Shown piece by piece: positions 1 through 13,957 of a stretch of DNA of 64,000 nucleotides. The notes under the pieces were generated by a model. That model ran no database searches and was not told the origin of the DNA. It was given only the letters and a program-made list of their open reading frames with translations. A program made the position numbers and the translations under genes. The DNA lies in the NCBI RefSeq assembly GCF_016025255.1, contig NZ_CP065592.1:353122-417121 (forward strand). Reading direction: 5' to 3'. How positions within the stretch are numbered: position 1 is the stretch's first letter; each line of letters starts with the position of its first letter. This DNA is from Sphingosinicella flava. GTDB taxonomy: Bacteria; Pseudomonadota; Alphaproteobacteria; Sphingomonadales; Sphingomonadaceae.

Positions 1-255
1 CCGCTCGAAAGGGGTTATGAACGCGGCGGCCCCTATGATCTTATCCTGATCGACGGCGCCGTGGAATTCGTGCCGGATGCCATCGTCGAACAATTGGACG
101 GCAATGGCCGCCTGGCGGCTGCGCTTATCGATGGCGGCGTGGCGCGCCTTTCGGTGGGCCGCAAGGCGGGCGGCGGTTTTGGAATGGTCTCGCTGTCCGA
201 CGCCGCTTCGGCCGTTCTTCCGGGCTTTGCAAAGCCGCGGGTCTTCAGTTTCTAA
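1..255 (+). CDS. pcm: Protein-L-isoaspartate O-methyltransferase, C-terminal part (5' truncated by window)
   Basis: The open frame runs in from the left edge and gives the last 84 residues. The segment reads DLILIDGAVE near its start, matching the strand-4 acidic motif of the PIMT Rossmann methyltransferase fold, and ends GFAKPRVFSF. PIMT repairs isoaspartyl residues in aged proteins using S-adenosylmethionine. The missing N-terminal part with the SAM glycine loop lies outside the window. The stop is 13 bases before the start of the TolC-family gene on the same strand, and pcm followed by an outer membrane channel gene is a common sphingomonad arrangement. The family call rests on the C-terminus and this synteny. 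Confidence 0.72.
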   Translation, partial: PLERGYERGGPYDLILIDGAVEFVPDAIVEQLDGNGRLAAALIDGGVARLSVGRKAGGGFGMVSLSDAASAVLPGFAKPRVFSF

Positions 256-268
256 GTGCGGAGTTGAC

Positions 269-1729
269 ATGATGCGGGGTGGTTTCTTGATGGCGGCAAG
301 CGCATTGGCGTTGGCGACCGGCGGCATTGCCAGTGCGGATACGCTTCGCGAGGCGCTGGTCCGGACCTACAATACCAATCCCACGCTGACCGGGCAGCGG
401 GCGCAGCTCCGCACGCTGGACGAGGGGGTCGCCATCGCCCGCGCGGCGGGGCGCCCGCAAGTCACGGCAAATGCGGGCTTCAATCAGGACATCACCAAGA
501 CCGGCGGCGGCACCGGCCGCAATCTCAATGCCAGCGTCGAATTGGGCTACCCCTTGTTCAACGGCGGATCGGTCCGCAACCAGATCCGGGCGGCCGATGA
601 GCGTGTGCTGGCCGGGCGCGCGACATTGCGGGCGACCGAAGGCGACATATTCACCGAGGCGGTCGGCGCCTATATGGACGTCATTCGCGACCGCTCCATC
701 GTCGAATTGAACCAGAATCAGGTGCGCGTGCTGGAAACCAACCTCCAGGCATCGCGTGATCGCTTCGAAGTAGGCGACCTGACCCGGACCGACGTGGCGC
801 AATCCGAAGCGCGCCTCGCTCTCGCCCGGAGCAACCTCGAGACGGCCGAGGGACAGTTGACGGCCAGCGAGGAAAATTACCGGCGGGTGATCGGCACAAT
901 GCCGGACGATCTTGCGCCGCCCCCGCCGCTACCGCCGCTGCCCATGACGGCCGACCAGGCGGTGGAAACCGCGCTCCAGAACAATTCCGATCTTGTCGCT
1001 GTCGCCGCGCAGATTCGCGCCGCTGGCCTTGACGTGCGCGTGGCGCAGGCCGGGCGCCTGCCCACCGTGTCGGCCGTGGCTTCGGGCCGGGCGACCAATT
1101 ATCTGGGAACCGCCGACGATCAATTTGGCGGCGGCAGCTCGGTCGACAACACCCAGACCGCCACGGGTGCGGGCGTGCAGGCGCGCATCCCACTCTACCA
1201 AGGCGGCCTTGTCGGCGCGCGCGTGCGGCAGAGCCAGGCGGTGCAAAGCCGCCTTCTGGAGCAAGGAGTCGAGATCGAACGCGCCGTGGTCGCCCAGACC
1301 CGTGCCGCCTTCGCCCGCTACCGGGCCGCGCTCGATACGATCGAATCGAACGAAATCGCCGTGTCGGCCAACAGCCTCGCGCTGGAGGGCACACGCGCCG
1401 AACAGACGGTCGGCACGCGCAATGTGCTCGACGTGCTGAATGCGGAGCAGGAATTGCTGAACAGCCAAGTCGCGCTCGTGACGGCGCGCCGGGATGCCTA
1501 TGTCGCGGGCTTCGCGCTTCTGAACGCAATGGGGCAGGCGGAAATCGAGGATCTCAACCTCGACGGCGGCACGGCGCTCTACGACCCAGTCGCCAATTAC
1601 GATCGCGTGTCTCGCCGCTGGTCGGACTGGTCGCAGGATGAAACGCCCACGCCGGTCGCCACGCGCACCGTGGTCGGCCCGGTCGATCCCGACGCCTCCA
1701 CAACGCCCGTGACTCCGCCCGCTCAATAA
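269..1729 (+). CDS. tolC: TolC family outer membrane efflux channel
   Basis: A 486-residue outer membrane factor that would form the trimeric exit duct of a tripartite efflux pump or type I secretion system. I chose the ATG at 269 (a second ATG follows directly) because it has a GGAG ribosome site and gives a proper signal peptide: a basic start, a hydrophobic core, and a likely cut after IASA, before DTLREAL. The mature protein has the two-fold repeat typical of the family, with the paired motifs YPLFNGGSVRNQI in the first half and IPLYQGGLVGARV in the second, joined by a proline-rich linker. An open frame extends upstream of the start but overlaps pcm and has no family similarity. The inner membrane and adaptor partners are not in the window. 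Confidence 0.9.
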   Translation: MMRGGFLMAASALALATGGIASADTLREALVRTYNTNPTLTGQRAQLRTLDEGVAIARAAGRPQVTANAGFNQDITKTGGGTGRNLNASVELGYPLFNGGSVRNQIRAADERVLAGRATLRATEGDIFTEAVGAYMDVIRDRSIVELNQNQVRVLETNLQASRDRFEVGDLTRTDVAQSEARLALARSNLETAEGQLTASEENYRRVIGTMPDDLAPPPPLPPLPMTADQAVETALQNNSDLVAVAAQIRAAGLDVRVAQAGRLPTVSAVASGRATNYLGTADDQFGGGSSVDNTQTATGAGVQARIPLYQGGLVGARVRQSQAVQSRLLEQGVEIERAVVAQTRAAFARYRAALDTIESNEIAVSANSLALEGTRAEQTVGTRNVLDVLNAEQELLNSQVALVTARRDAYVAGFALLNAMGQAEIEDLNLDGGTALYDPVANYDRVSRRWSDWSQDETPTPVATRTVVGPVDPDASTTPVTPPAQ

Positions 1730-1743
1730 GCGATAGTCCGTCC

Positions 1744-2139
1744 ATGGCAGACGTGAACAACGATCCATCCATGGAGGAGATTCTCGCCTCCATCAAAAAG
1801 GTGATCGCCGAGGAAGTACCGCCCCCTTCCTCAAGGGCGCGGGCGCGCCGCGTCGAGGCTGGGGAAGCGGAAGATGTGCTGGAACTCAACCAGCCTGCCG
1901 ATATTGGCGAGCCGCTTATGTCGGACAACGCCGCCCAGTCGAGCCGCCATGCGCTCAGCACTTTAAGCGAGATTGCCCAGCAAAATCCCCTTGCAGCGGT
2001 GGGTGAAGGGCCGTTGGAAGCGGTCGTCCGCGACATGCTCCGTCCATTGCTGAAGCAGTGGCTCGACGAACGGCTGCCCGAAATGGTCGAGGATATGGTG
2101 AAGCGCGAGATCGCGCGGATCACCGGCCGCGACATCTAA
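1744..2139 (+). CDS. popZ: DUF2497 / PopZ-like cell pole-organizing protein
   Basis: A 131-residue acidic protein. The N-terminus [20 protein letters not shown] carries the short conserved helix that opens alphaproteobacterial DUF2497/PopZ proteins. A low-complexity middle follows. The C-terminal helical region, with [20 protein letters not shown] and MVKREIARI, matches the PopZ oligomerisation segment. In Caulobacter PopZ builds the polar scaffold that anchors the chromosome origin through ParB. It lies 14 bases after the tolC stop and immediately upstream of valS, the usual order in this order of bacteria. The function here is inferred from family membership. Confidence 0.85.
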   Translation: MADVNNDPSMEEILASIKKVIAEEVPPPSSRARARRVEAGEAEDVLELNQPADIGEPLMSDNAAQSSRHALSTLSEIAQQNPLAAVGEGPLEAVVRDMLRPLLKQWLDERLPEMVEDMVKREIARITGRDI

Positions 2140-2180
2140 GCGGCTTGGCCCATGCCGGGGCTTCGTCTAACGGCACTTCC

Positions 2181-4889
2181 ATGACCGACCTTCCGAAAAC
2201 GTTCGACCCGGCCGAGATCGAGGCCCGCTGGTATCCTTATTGGGAAGAGAAAGGGCTGTTTCGTCCCGAACGGCCTGGCGCTGAACCGTGGACCCTGGTC
2301 AACCCGCCGCCCAACGTGACGGGCAGCCTCCATATCGGCCACGCGCTCGACAATACTTTGCAGGACATCCTCGTTCGCCACGCCCGCCTCAAGGGCAAGG
2401 ACGCGCGCTGGGTGGTCGGCACCGATCATGCCGGCATCGCGACGCAGATGGTGGTCGAGCGGCAGCTGAACGAACGTCAGCAGAAACGCACCGATTTCAC
2501 GCGCGAGGAATTCGTCGCGAAGGTGTGGGAGTGGAAGGAAGAGAGCGGCGGGGAGATTACCCGCCAGCTCCGCCGCCTCGGCTGCTCGATGGATTGGGCG
2601 GAAGAGCGCTTCACGATGGACGAGGGCTTTTCCAAGGCTGTCCTCAAGGTGTTCGTGGAGCTTTACAATCAAGGTCTGCTCTATCGCGACAAGCGCCTGG
2701 TGAATTGGGATCCGGGCCTCGGCACCGCCATCAGCGACCTGGAAGTCGAAACGCGCGAAGTGGCGGGGAAATTCTACCGGCTGCGCTATCCGCTCGAGGA
2801 TGGCAGCGGTTTCATCGAAGTCGCGACGACGCGTCCGGAAACGATGCTCGCCGATATGGCGGTCGCGGTCCATCCCGACGATGATCGCTACAAGGCGCTG
2901 ATCGGCAAGCAGGTGCGGCTGCCGATCACCGGCCGCCTGATCCCGATCGTCGCCGACGAACATGCCGATCCGGAACTCGGGAGCGGCGCGGTGAAGATCA
3001 CCCCGGGTCACGATTTCAACGATTTCGAAGTCGGCAAGCGGGCAGGGATCAAGCCCGCCGACATGCTCAACATGCTGGATGCCAAGGCGCGCGTGATCCA
3101 GACCAGCGCCGGAGGCATTCCCGACGAGTTGCGGGGTCTGCCCGCCAACGACCAGAAGGCCGAGCAGGACGCCCGCCGCCTGGTGGTCCTGCGCTTGAAG
3201 GAGGGCGGCTTCCTCGTCCCGCATGTCGACAAGGACGGGGTCGAGCACGACGCCGAACCCCGCACGATCCAGACCCCGTTCGGCGACCGTTCGGGGGTGG
3301 TGATCGAGCCGTGGCTGACCGACCAATGGTATGTCGATGCCGCAACGCTCGCCAAGCCGGCGATCGAGGCTGTCCGATCGGGCGCGACCAAGATTGTGCC
3401 GAAGAGCTGGGAAAAAACCTATTTCCACTGGATGGAAAATATCCAGCCCTGGTGCGTCTCTCGCCAGCTTTGGTGGGGGCATCAGATTCCGGCGTGGTAT
3501 GACGACCAGGGCAAAGTCTATGTCGCCGAAACGGAAGCGGAAGCGCAAGCCGAGGCGGGCGAAGGCGTCACGCTCCGCCGCGATCCCGACGTCCTCGACA
3601 CTTGGTTCTCCTCGGCGCTCTGGCCGTTCGCCACGCTCGGCTGGCCGGAGAACACCGATCCTACCCTTGGCGGACGCTATCCCAACGATGTGCTGATCTC
3701 CGGCTTCGACATTCTGTTCTTCTGGGATGCGCGGATGATGATGCAGGGTTTGCACTTCATGAAGGAAGTGCCGTTCAAGACCTTGTATCTCCACGGCCTT
3801 GTCCGCGCGGCGGACGGGCAGAAGATGTCCAAATCCAAGGGCAATACGGTCGATCCGCTGGGCCTGATCGACAAATATGGCGCCGATGCGCTGCGCTTCT
3901 TCATGGCTGCGATGGAAAGCCAGGGCCGCGACATCAAGATGGATGAGAAGCGCATCGAGGGCTATCGCAATTTCGCGACGAAGCTGTGGAATGCCGCGCG
4001 CTTCTGCCAGTCGAACGGCATCGGCGCGAGTGCGCATCTCGAGCCGCCCGCCGCGACCCTCGCCGTCAATCGCTGGATCATCGCGGAGACGGTGGCCACC
4101 GTTCAGGCTCTCGATATCGCGCTCGCCGAGCTGCGCTTCGACGAGGCGGCGAACACCATTTATCAGTTCGTCTGGAGCCGCTTCTGCGATTGGTATCTGG
4201 AACTCATCAAGCCGGTGCTGCAGGGCGAGGGAGCGGAAGGCGCCGATGAGACCCGCGCGGTTGCGGGTTGGGCGCTCGACCAGATCCTGGTCATGCTCCA
4301 CCCCTTCATGCCCTTCATCACCGAAGAGCTTTGGTCGAAGATGGGGCCGCGCGACCATGACCTGATCGTCGCGCAATGGTCGATGGCCGACGCCCGCGCC
4401 ATTGATCCGGAAGCGGCAAAGGAAATCGACTGGCTGATCCGGCTGGTGAGCGAAATTCGTGCCGCACGGACGGAGTTGAACGTGCCGCCGGGAAAGGAGA
4501 TATTCCTGCAGATCTCTGACTTGAACAATGAAGCGACACGAGAGCGACTTGAGGGAAATCAGGCGGCCCTAAAGCGGCTGGCGCGAACGCAGTATACGCC
4601 GTTTATTCATGGTGATCTTGCTACAGGTGGATCAATTCAAGTGATCGTTGATCAAGACGTTTTTGTCATGCCCCTCCAGGGTGTCGTCGACCTCGAAGCC
4701 GAGCGTGCCCGCCTCGCTAAGGCCATTGCGGTGGCGGAGAAGGAGCGGGATAGCCTTGCTGGACGCCTGTCCAATCCGGCCTTCGTCGAAAAGGCGAAGC
4801 CGGAAGCGGTGGAAAAGGCCCGCGCCGATCATGCGGATAAGGCGGCAGAAGCGGAGCGCCTTGCCGCGGCGTTGGCGCGACTAGGTTGA
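2181..4889 (+). CDS. valS: Valine--tRNA ligase
   Basis: A 902-residue class Ia aminoacyl-tRNA synthetase that charges tRNA-Val. The HIGH signature is literal ([11 protein letters not shown], about residue 50) and KMSKS is in [13 protein letters not shown] (about residue 550). Between them is the CP1 editing insertion with its [10 protein letters not shown] motif. The last 65 residues are a lysine/glutamate/alanine-rich coiled coil, as in other ValRS, which contacts the tRNA. The ATG at 2181 matches the usual family start [14 protein letters not shown]; the frame is open further upstream but overlaps popZ. Codon use shifts to AT-rich synonymous choices between about 4510 and 4680 although the reading frame stays intact. 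Confidence 0.97.
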   Translation: MTDLPKTFDPAEIEARWYPYWEEKGLFRPERPGAEPWTLVNPPPNVTGSLHIGHALDNTLQDILVRHARLKGKDARWVVGTDHAGIATQMVVERQLNERQQKRTDFTREEFVAKVWEWKEESGGEITRQLRRLGCSMDWAEERFTMDEGFSKAVLKVFVELYNQGLLYRDKRLVNWDPGLGTAISDLEVETREVAGKFYRLRYPLEDGSGFIEVATTRPETMLADMAVAVHPDDDRYKALIGKQVRLPITGRLIPIVADEHADPELGSGAVKITPGHDFNDFEVGKRAGIKPADMLNMLDAKARVIQTSAGGIPDELRGLPANDQKAEQDARRLVVLRLKEGGFLVPHVDKDGVEHDAEPRTIQTPFGDRSGVVIEPWLTDQWYVDAATLAKPAIEAVRSGATKIVPKSWEKTYFHWMENIQPWCVSRQLWWGHQIPAWYDDQGKVYVAETEAEAQAEAGEGVTLRRDPDVLDTWFSSALWPFATLGWPENTDPTLGGRYPNDVLISGFDILFFWDARMMMQGLHFMKEVPFKTLYLHGLVRAADGQKMSKSKGNTVDPLGLIDKYGADALRFFMAAMESQGRDIKMDEKRIEGYRNFATKLWNAARFCQSNGIGASAHLEPPAATLAVNRWIIAETVATVQALDIALAELRFDEAANTIYQFVWSRFCDWYLELIKPVLQGEGAEGADETRAVAGWALDQILVMLHPFMPFITEELWSKMGPRDHDLIVAQWSMADARAIDPEAAKEIDWLIRLVSEIRAARTELNVPPGKEIFLQISDLNNEATRERLEGNQAALKRLARTQYTPFIHGDLATGGSIQVIVDQDVFVMPLQGVVDLEAERARLAKAIAVAEKERDSLAGRLSNPAFVEKAKPEAVEKARADHADKAAEAERLAAALARLG

Positions 4890-4904
4890 GTTCAGGAGTA
4901 CTGA

Positions 4905-9078
<4,174 letters not shown>

Positions 9079-9079
<1 letters not shown>

Positions 9080-9642
9080 TGCGAACCGCGCCTGGCGAGA
9101 CCGTGATCGAAACCGATCGGCTGATCCTGCGGAATTGGCGGGACGGCGATGCCGAATCGTTCGACCGCCATTGCAATAATGCGAATGTGATGCGTTGGCT
9201 GGGGGGCGTGCAAAGCCGGACAGTCTATGATGAGGTGGCGGCGCGCCTGACCCGCTGGCAAGAGGAGCGCGGCTTCACCTTCTGGGTCGTGGAACGCAAG
9301 GCCGACGCCGCCTTTCTCGGCTTTTGCGGCATCAAGATTGCCGACGGCATGGACAGCAGCGTCACGGGTTGCCCCGAAATCGGCTGGCGCCTGAGGGAGG
9401 ATGCCTGGGGGCAGGGTTACGCCCGGGAAGCGGCCAGCGCGGCACTTGCCTTCGCCTTCGGACCGCTGGGCGCCCAAAAGGTCGTGGCATTGACCGTCAA
9501 TGGCAATGAAGCGAGCTGGGGCCTCATGCTTCGCCTCGGCATGACACGGCGCGCCGACCTTGATTATATCGATCCGCGCTGGCCCGAAAGCATGAACCCC
9601 GTCATCGTCTACGAAATGGAGAGAGATGGATGGAAGGGGTGA
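9079..9642 (+). CDS. GNAT family N-acetyltransferase (RimJ/RimL-like)
   Basis: A 187-residue acetyltransferase. The opening ETDRLILRNWRDGDAESF is the hallmark start of the RimJ/RimL subgroup (Acetyltransf_3), and the acetyl-CoA loop region EIGWRLREDAWGQGYAREAA lies near residue 110. It should transfer an acetyl group from acetyl-CoA to an amine, possibly on a protein N-terminus; the acceptor cannot be read from the sequence. The ATG overlaps the previous stop by one base, and the gene overlaps the downstream carbonic anhydrase gene by 13 bases, so the three genes are probably co-translated. Confidence 0.9.
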
Positions 9643-10184
9643 GTATCATACCATTCGGCGGAAAGGCGCCGCGCATCCACCCCACGGCCTTCGTCGCGCC
9701 GGGCGTCAGGTTGATCGGCGATGTCGAAATTGGGCCGGAAGCATCCATCTGGTATAATTGCGTGATCCGCGCCGATGTGAACCGCATTCGCATCGGCGCC
9801 CGCACCAATGTTCAGGACGGCACGGTCATCCATTGCGATTCTCCCAAGCCCGGGCAGCCGGACGGACATCCGACAATCATCGGCGATGATGTGCTGATCG
9901 GTCACATGGCGATGGTGCATGGCTGTATCCTGCACGACCGCGCCTTCGTCGGCCTTGGCGCCATCGTCATGGACGGCTGCACGATCGAAAGCAGTGGCAT
10001 GCTGGCGGCGGGCGGGATGCTGACGCCGGGCCGGACGATACCGGCAAGGCAGCTTTGGGCGGGACGGCCGGCCCGGCACCTCCGCGATATTCCAGAAGAT
10101 GGGCTGCAGGCCCAGCAAGCGGGCGTCGCCCATTATGTCGCACTGGCCCGGAGGCATGCCGAAGCGGTCGCAGCGTCCGTCTAA
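9630..10184 (+). CDS. Gamma carbonic anhydrase family protein (left-handed beta helix)
   Basis: A 184-residue hexapeptide-repeat protein of the YrdA/PaaY type. Repeats such as VRLIGDVEIGPEASIWYNC run through residues 20 to 150. The three metal-ligand histidines are in the family contexts TVIHCD, IGHMAM and MVHGC, so zinc or iron binding and reversible CO2 hydration are possible. Many members have weak or unknown activity. The start is an ATG inside the end of the acetyltransferase gene. It is the last gene of the hemB-proximal plus-strand run. Confidence 0.9.
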   Translation: MEGVSIIPFGGKAPRIHPTAFVAPGVRLIGDVEIGPEASIWYNCVIRADVNRIRIGARTNVQDGTVIHCDSPKPGQPDGHPTIIGDDVLIGHMAMVHGCILHDRAFVGLGAIVMDGCTIESSGMLAAGGMLTPGRTIPARQLWAGRPARHLRDIPEDGLQAQQAGVAHYVALARRHAEAVAASV

Positions 10185-10193
10185 ACGCTCTTA

Positions 10194-10691
10194 TCAGGGT
10201 GCGATGCGGGCGCGCAGACGATCGATGGCATCCTGTTGTGCCGTCGCCAGGGCTCCGGCCTTCTCCGCAGCATCGACGATCGTCCGGAAATCGTCCGGAT
10301 TGGTCGGCAGCGCGGATCGCTGGACAGCCAGCCGGTCGAGCAAGGCAAGTGCTTCCACCGTCTGCGCGCGCGCGGCTTCCAGGCGGGATATCGCTTGTTG
10401 CGCCGCGATCCAGCTTTCGCTGCCCGATGCACCCGCTTGCGCCGCCGCGCGCTCTGCCGCGGGCATTGCATTATCGAAGGCGCGCTGCCCAGCTCCGGCG
10501 CGGGCAACCAGCGCGCCCGCCTCCTGCCGCAGGGCAGGATCGCTCATGACCGTTGGGGCAGGTTTTTCCGGTGGATTGTCCCCCAGGCTTTCGACGGGAC
10601 GGGGCGCAAGGGAGGGGAAATTTCCCTGCGATGCGCAAGCGGACGTGAAAAGAGCCAAAGCGAGGGGGGTGAAGCGGCGGGGAAAGTGCAT
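10194..10691 (-). CDS. Putative lipoprotein, helical
   Basis: A 165-residue protein starting MHFPRRFTPLALALFTSAC, a typical lipoprotein signal with cysteine at the lipobox end (TSAC). The mature part is alanine-rich and mostly helical, with many arginine/glutamate heptad-like stretches (QQAISRLEAARAQTVEALAL), suggesting a coiled coil in the periplasm. No enzymatic motif is visible and I do not recognise the family. An upstream ATG at 10721 would add ten residues before the signal and is less likely. It converges on the carbonic anhydrase gene with a 9-base gap and lies back to back with tRNA-Arg. Confidence 0.7.
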   Translation of the reverse strand: MHFPRRFTPLALALFTSACASQGNFPSLAPRPVESLGDNPPEKPAPTVMSDPALRQEAGALVARAGAGQRAFDNAMPAAERAAAQAGASGSESWIAAQQAISRLEAARAQTVEALALLDRLAVQRSALPTNPDDFRTIVDAAEKAGALATAQQDAIDRLRARIAP

Positions 10692-10773
10692 TGTTTTTCC
10701 GTAGAGCGCGCGGCTTTTCACAGCAACAGGGTTGCGCCCCGGAAATCTTCCCCCTATGTGCCCGTCCTACCGC

Positions 10774-10850
10774 GCGCCCGTAGCTCAGCTGGATAGAGCA
10801 TCAGACTACGAATCTGAGGGTCGGACGTTCGAATCGTTCCGGGCGCGCCA
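10774..10850 (+). tRNA. tRNA-Arg (ACG anticodon)
   Basis: The 77 bases fold as a cloverleaf. The acceptor stem GCGCCCG pairs with CGGGCGC. The D-arm contains AGCTCAGCTGGATAGAGC. The anticodon arm CAGACTACGAATCTG has ACG in the loop, the T-arm has GTTCGAATC, and an encoded CCA closes the gene. ACG would be edited to ICG by TadA to read CGU, CGC and CGA. It lies between the divergent lipoprotein gene and pgl. Confidence 0.97.
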
Positions 10851-10944
10851 TTTTCCTCCATCGCTGGCAAAGATCGTCTTTTTGTGACGACAAGGCCTAT
10901 CGGCCTCTGCCATAGGGCGCGCGAAATCGAATGGAGAAGGCACG

Positions 10945-11655
10945 ATGACCGAGATCGAGTGGTGGGATTTCGACGGCGCGAAGGATCTGGCCGAGCAGGT
11001 GGCGGGTGACATCGCTTTCGTGATCGAAAGCGCCATCGAGGCGCATGGCGGCGCGCGGATCGCGGTGCCGGGGGGCTCCACTCCAGACCTGATCTACAAG
11101 GCTTTGCTCGCCAAAGATATCGATTGGGAAAAGGTCACGCTCATCCCCACGGACGACCGGCTGGTGAGCCTCGACGATCCCTCCAGCAATTATGCCAAGC
11201 TTAGCCGGTTTTTCGGCGCCAAGGGTGCGGAAATCATCTCCCTGGTCGATGAATCGGCAATCGGCGATTACAAGCAGGCTGGGCGCCTTGGCGATGCGCG
11301 CCTCGCGTTGATCGACTGGCCGCTCGACCTCGTCTGTCTCGGCATGGGCGCGGACGGGCATACCGCCTCCATCTTCCCGGGCCCCGATTTCGACAATGCC
11401 CTGACCGGCCCGCGCGAACGTCGTGCCGTCGGCGTGCGGCCCGATCCGATGCCGGCTAATGCGCCCTACGATCGGGTGACATTGACCGCCGCCGCTTTGT
11501 CTTCCGCCCGTACGATCATGATCGTCATCACTGGCGATGAGAAGAAGCGGGTTCTCGAAACGGCGATCGAGGATGGACCCCTGTCGTCCAAGCCCATCGG
11601 CCGCCTGCTCGCCGACATCGAGACGCCGGTCGATATCTTCTGGTGCGCTGACTGA
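10945..11655 (+). CDS. pgl: 6-phosphogluconolactonase
   Basis: A 236-residue member of the glucosamine/galactosamine-6-phosphate isomerase-like fold, in the lactonase branch. The motifs are RIAVPGGSTPDLIYK (phosphate loop), TLIPTDDRLVS, and the signature VCLGMGADGHTASIFPG, with the catalytic histidine in DGHTAS. It hydrolyses 6-phosphogluconolactone in the oxidative pentose phosphate or Entner-Doudoroff route. The ATG has a good GGAGAAGG ribosome site. The usual partners zwf and edd are not adjacent in the window. Confidence 0.93.
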   Translation: MTEIEWWDFDGAKDLAEQVAGDIAFVIESAIEAHGGARIAVPGGSTPDLIYKALLAKDIDWEKVTLIPTDDRLVSLDDPSSNYAKLSRFFGAKGAEIISLVDESAIGDYKQAGRLGDARLALIDWPLDLVCLGMGADGHTASIFPGPDFDNALTGPRERRAVGVRPDPMPANAPYDRVTLTAAALSSARTIMIVITGDEKKRVLETAIEDGPLSSKPIGRLLADIETPVDIFWCAD

Positions 11656-11681
11656 CTTTCACTTGAGACGTCAGGCCGGAC

Positions 11682-12935
11682 TTAAAGAAGCTCGGTTAGT
11701 TCCATTTCCTCGAGCAGCGCCCCGCGCGCGGCTTCGACCGCTTCGCGCAGATCGCGGGTTTTGAGGTCGGCGGGAACGATCCTTTCCGGCCAGGCGCGCG
11801 TGATTACGTCCGAAATCCGGTCGAGCTTGGCTTCATTCATGATGAAGCGCGGATCGACGGCAAGCGGATCGGCGGCGACGCGCAGGCGCAGGCATGCGGG
11901 GCCCCCGCCGTTGGCCATCGATTGCCGCACGTCGACGACAAGGAGCTTGCGGATCGGCCCATTGCCCGCCGCCATTGTCTGCAGCCAAGACCAGACGGAC
12001 GGCGTTTCGCGCGCTTCTTCCGGCAGGATCAGCGCCATGCCCCCTTCAGGCAAGGTCACCAGCTGCGCGTTGAAGAGATAGCTCTTGACGGCATCGGCGA
12101 GGCTGACCGCGCTTGCCGGAACCTCGACGATCTCCACTTCCGGCATAAGGCGGCAGAGGTCGGCATAAAAGACGTCGCGCTCTTCGAACGCCCTCTCATG
12201 CGCGAACAGCACATGCTCGTTCGCCACCGCGACGACATCGTTGTGAAACGCGCCCGCTGCAATCGCCTCTTCTGACTGCGCTACGAAGAGAGTCCGCTGG
12301 GGATCAAGGCCGTGGAGCCGCGCGACAGCCCGGCTCGCCTCGACATGCTGGCGCGCGGGAAAGGCGCCGCCACGCTTGCCGTAGACGAAGACCTCGACGC
12401 CTGGCTGGGGATGGCCGGTGCACAGGCGCATGTGATTGGCCGCGCCCTCGTCGCCGAAAGTCGGCGGCACCGGCGCATGGACGCGGAAATGGGCGCCGTC
12501 GGCGAAAGCGAGGCGGAGCTGGGCGAGCGTGTCGGGCCATTCATGGCTGCGATGCGCCATCGTGCGCAGGTTGGCGACGGTCAGGTGGCAGCGCCCATCC
12601 GCCGTATCCGGCGCGGGGGAGACGGTCGCCGCATTGGCGGCCCACATGGCCGACGCCGAATAAGCGGCGGCGCGGACCGTGTCCGGCGCCTCGTCCGCTG
12701 TCGTTCCCAAGTCGCTCAGCCATTCGTGATTGGGGCGGGGGAGGGGCACGAAGGCCCCTTGCGCGAGGCCCAGGCGGAGATTGTGGCGCATCTTCTCAAC
12801 CCCCTGCAGCGCCGCCGCGCGCGGGTGCGAGACCAGCCCCGCATTGCGCGACGAGGCAAGATTGCCGAGACTAAGCCCGGCATAATTGTGGCTGGGGCCA
12901 ATGATGCCGTCGAAATTGATCTCCTGCAGGGGCAT
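11682..12935 (-). CDS. astB: N-succinylarginine dihydrolase
   Basis: A 417-residue enzyme that converts N2-succinylarginine to succinylornithine, CO2 and two ammonia, the second step of the arginine succinyltransferase (AST) pathway. The N-terminus has the family motif FDGIIGPSHNYAGLSLGN. Catalytic positions are visible as the histidine in GAFHNDVVAVAN and the nucleophilic cysteine in GGGPACLRLRVA. It is slightly shorter than the enterobacterial enzyme (about 445). It begins two bases after the astA stop on the same strand, so the M20 hydrolase, astA and astB form one tight operon. Confidence 0.95.
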   Translation of the reverse strand: MPLQEINFDGIIGPSHNYAGLSLGNLASSRNAGLVSHPRAAALQGVEKMRHNLRLGLAQGAFVPLPRPNHEWLSDLGTTADEAPDTVRAAAYSASAMWAANAATVSPAPDTADGRCHLTVANLRTMAHRSHEWPDTLAQLRLAFADGAHFRVHAPVPPTFGDEGAANHMRLCTGHPQPGVEVFVYGKRGGAFPARQHVEASRAVARLHGLDPQRTLFVAQSEEAIAAGAFHNDVVAVANEHVLFAHERAFEERDVFYADLCRLMPEVEIVEVPASAVSLADAVKSYLFNAQLVTLPEGGMALILPEEARETPSVWSWLQTMAAGNGPIRKLLVVDVRQSMANGGGPACLRLRVAADPLAVDPRFIMNEAKLDRISDVITRAWPERIVPADLKTRDLREAVEAARGALLEEMELTELL

Positions 12936-12937
12936 CG

Positions 12938-13957
12938 TCAGCGTCCAATCGCGAAGAGAGTGTCGCCCTCGCGGATTTCCAGCAGTTCCGCGCTTTGCGG
13001 ATCGAGCCGCACCCTGTCGCCTTCCTCGAAACTCAGATAGCCGTAACAGGCGCGGAAATTATTGAGGTGTCCCGTGGAGAGCATCAATTGCTCCCCATCC
13101 CAATCCTCGAGCGTCCCTACGAAGCGATATTGCTTGGCATCCCGAATGGTGCGGACTTGATCCGTCTGCGCGATCATCGTGGGGCCGCCATCGAAGATAT
13201 CGATATAGGATTCGAAGGCGAAGCCCTCCCGCTCCAACATCTTCATCGCGGCGCGCCCGGACGGGTGAGGAATGCCCATGACGGATCGTGCGGTTTCCGG
13301 AAGCATGGCCGTGTAGATCGGAGTCTTTGGCATCAGGTCGGCGATGAATTGGGTTCCGTGCATGGCGTTGAATTCATCGGCTTCCTGAAAATTCATGCCG
13401 AAAAATTTTCCGGCGATCGCATCCCAAAAGGCGGAGCCGCCCGCTTCGTCGATCACCCCGCGCAATTCAGCGATGAGACGGGGCCCGAAGCGGGCCCGGT
13501 GCTGGCGAATGAAGAGGTAGCGGCTGCGCGCCAGAAGAAGGCCGAGGCCGCCGGCCCGCTCACCCGGATGAAGGAACAATCCGCCGACTTCCGAAGAACT
13601 TTCAAGATCGGTAACGAGGTTCAGCATTTCGGCGCGGAAAGTCCGTCCAAGCTCCTTGGACGTTTGCGTCAGCGTGGTGATGCGGTAGCTGTAAAAGGGT
13701 TGCTTGGTACCCACCTGGCCGAAAATCTGGCACGTGCCCCGGATCTGACCGGTATCTTTATTCTCCAATACCATCATGAAGCAGTCATCGCTCTGCGTAT
13801 CGGCTTCGCGCGCGAAAGCCTCTTCCGATCGGACCAGTTTTTCGACCAGCGCCCCGCGGTCCGGGGGCAAATTCGTAAATCCTCCTCCGGTCAGCTTCGC
13901 CATCTCGTAGACGGCCTGGAAATCGTCATTGGTGACGGGACGGATTCGAAAGCTCAC
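12938..13957 (-). CDS. astA: Arginine N-succinyltransferase
   Basis: A 339-residue enzyme that transfers succinyl from succinyl-CoA to arginine, the first AST step. Family motifs include an N-terminal GNAT-like start (RIRPVTNDDFQAVYEMA), TGGGFTNLP, and GLFLHPGERAGGLGLLL for CoA binding. I chose a GTG start at 13957 because it overlaps the upstream stop as GTGA and gives the family length; the frame open further upstream encodes unrelated sequence. Catabolic arginine use for nitrogen is the likely role. The remaining AST genes (astC, astD, astE) are not in the window. Confidence 0.93.
   Translation of the reverse strand: MSFRIRPVTNDDFQAVYEMAKLTGGGFTNLPPDRGALVEKLVRSEEAFAREADTQSDDCFMMVLENKDTGQIRGTCQIFGQVGTKQPFYSYRITTLTQTSKELGRTFRAEMLNLVTDLESSSEVGGLFLHPGERAGGLGLLLARSRYLFIRQHRARFGPRLIAELRGVIDEAGGSAFWDAIAGKFFGMNFQEADEFNAMHGTQFIADLMPKTPIYTAMLPETARSVMGIPHPSGRAAMKMLEREGFAFESYIDIFDGGPTMIAQTDQVRTIRDAKQYRFVGTLEDWDGEQLMLSTGHLNNFRACYGYLSFEEGDRVRLDPQSAELLEIREGDTLFAIGR

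Noticed and set aside
2136-4376. Open frame of 746 codons on the minus strand opposite valS
   Set aside because: It lies wholly inside valS, whose protein is unmistakable; high GC at third codon positions creates long antisense open frames. The antisense translation has no recognisable domain.
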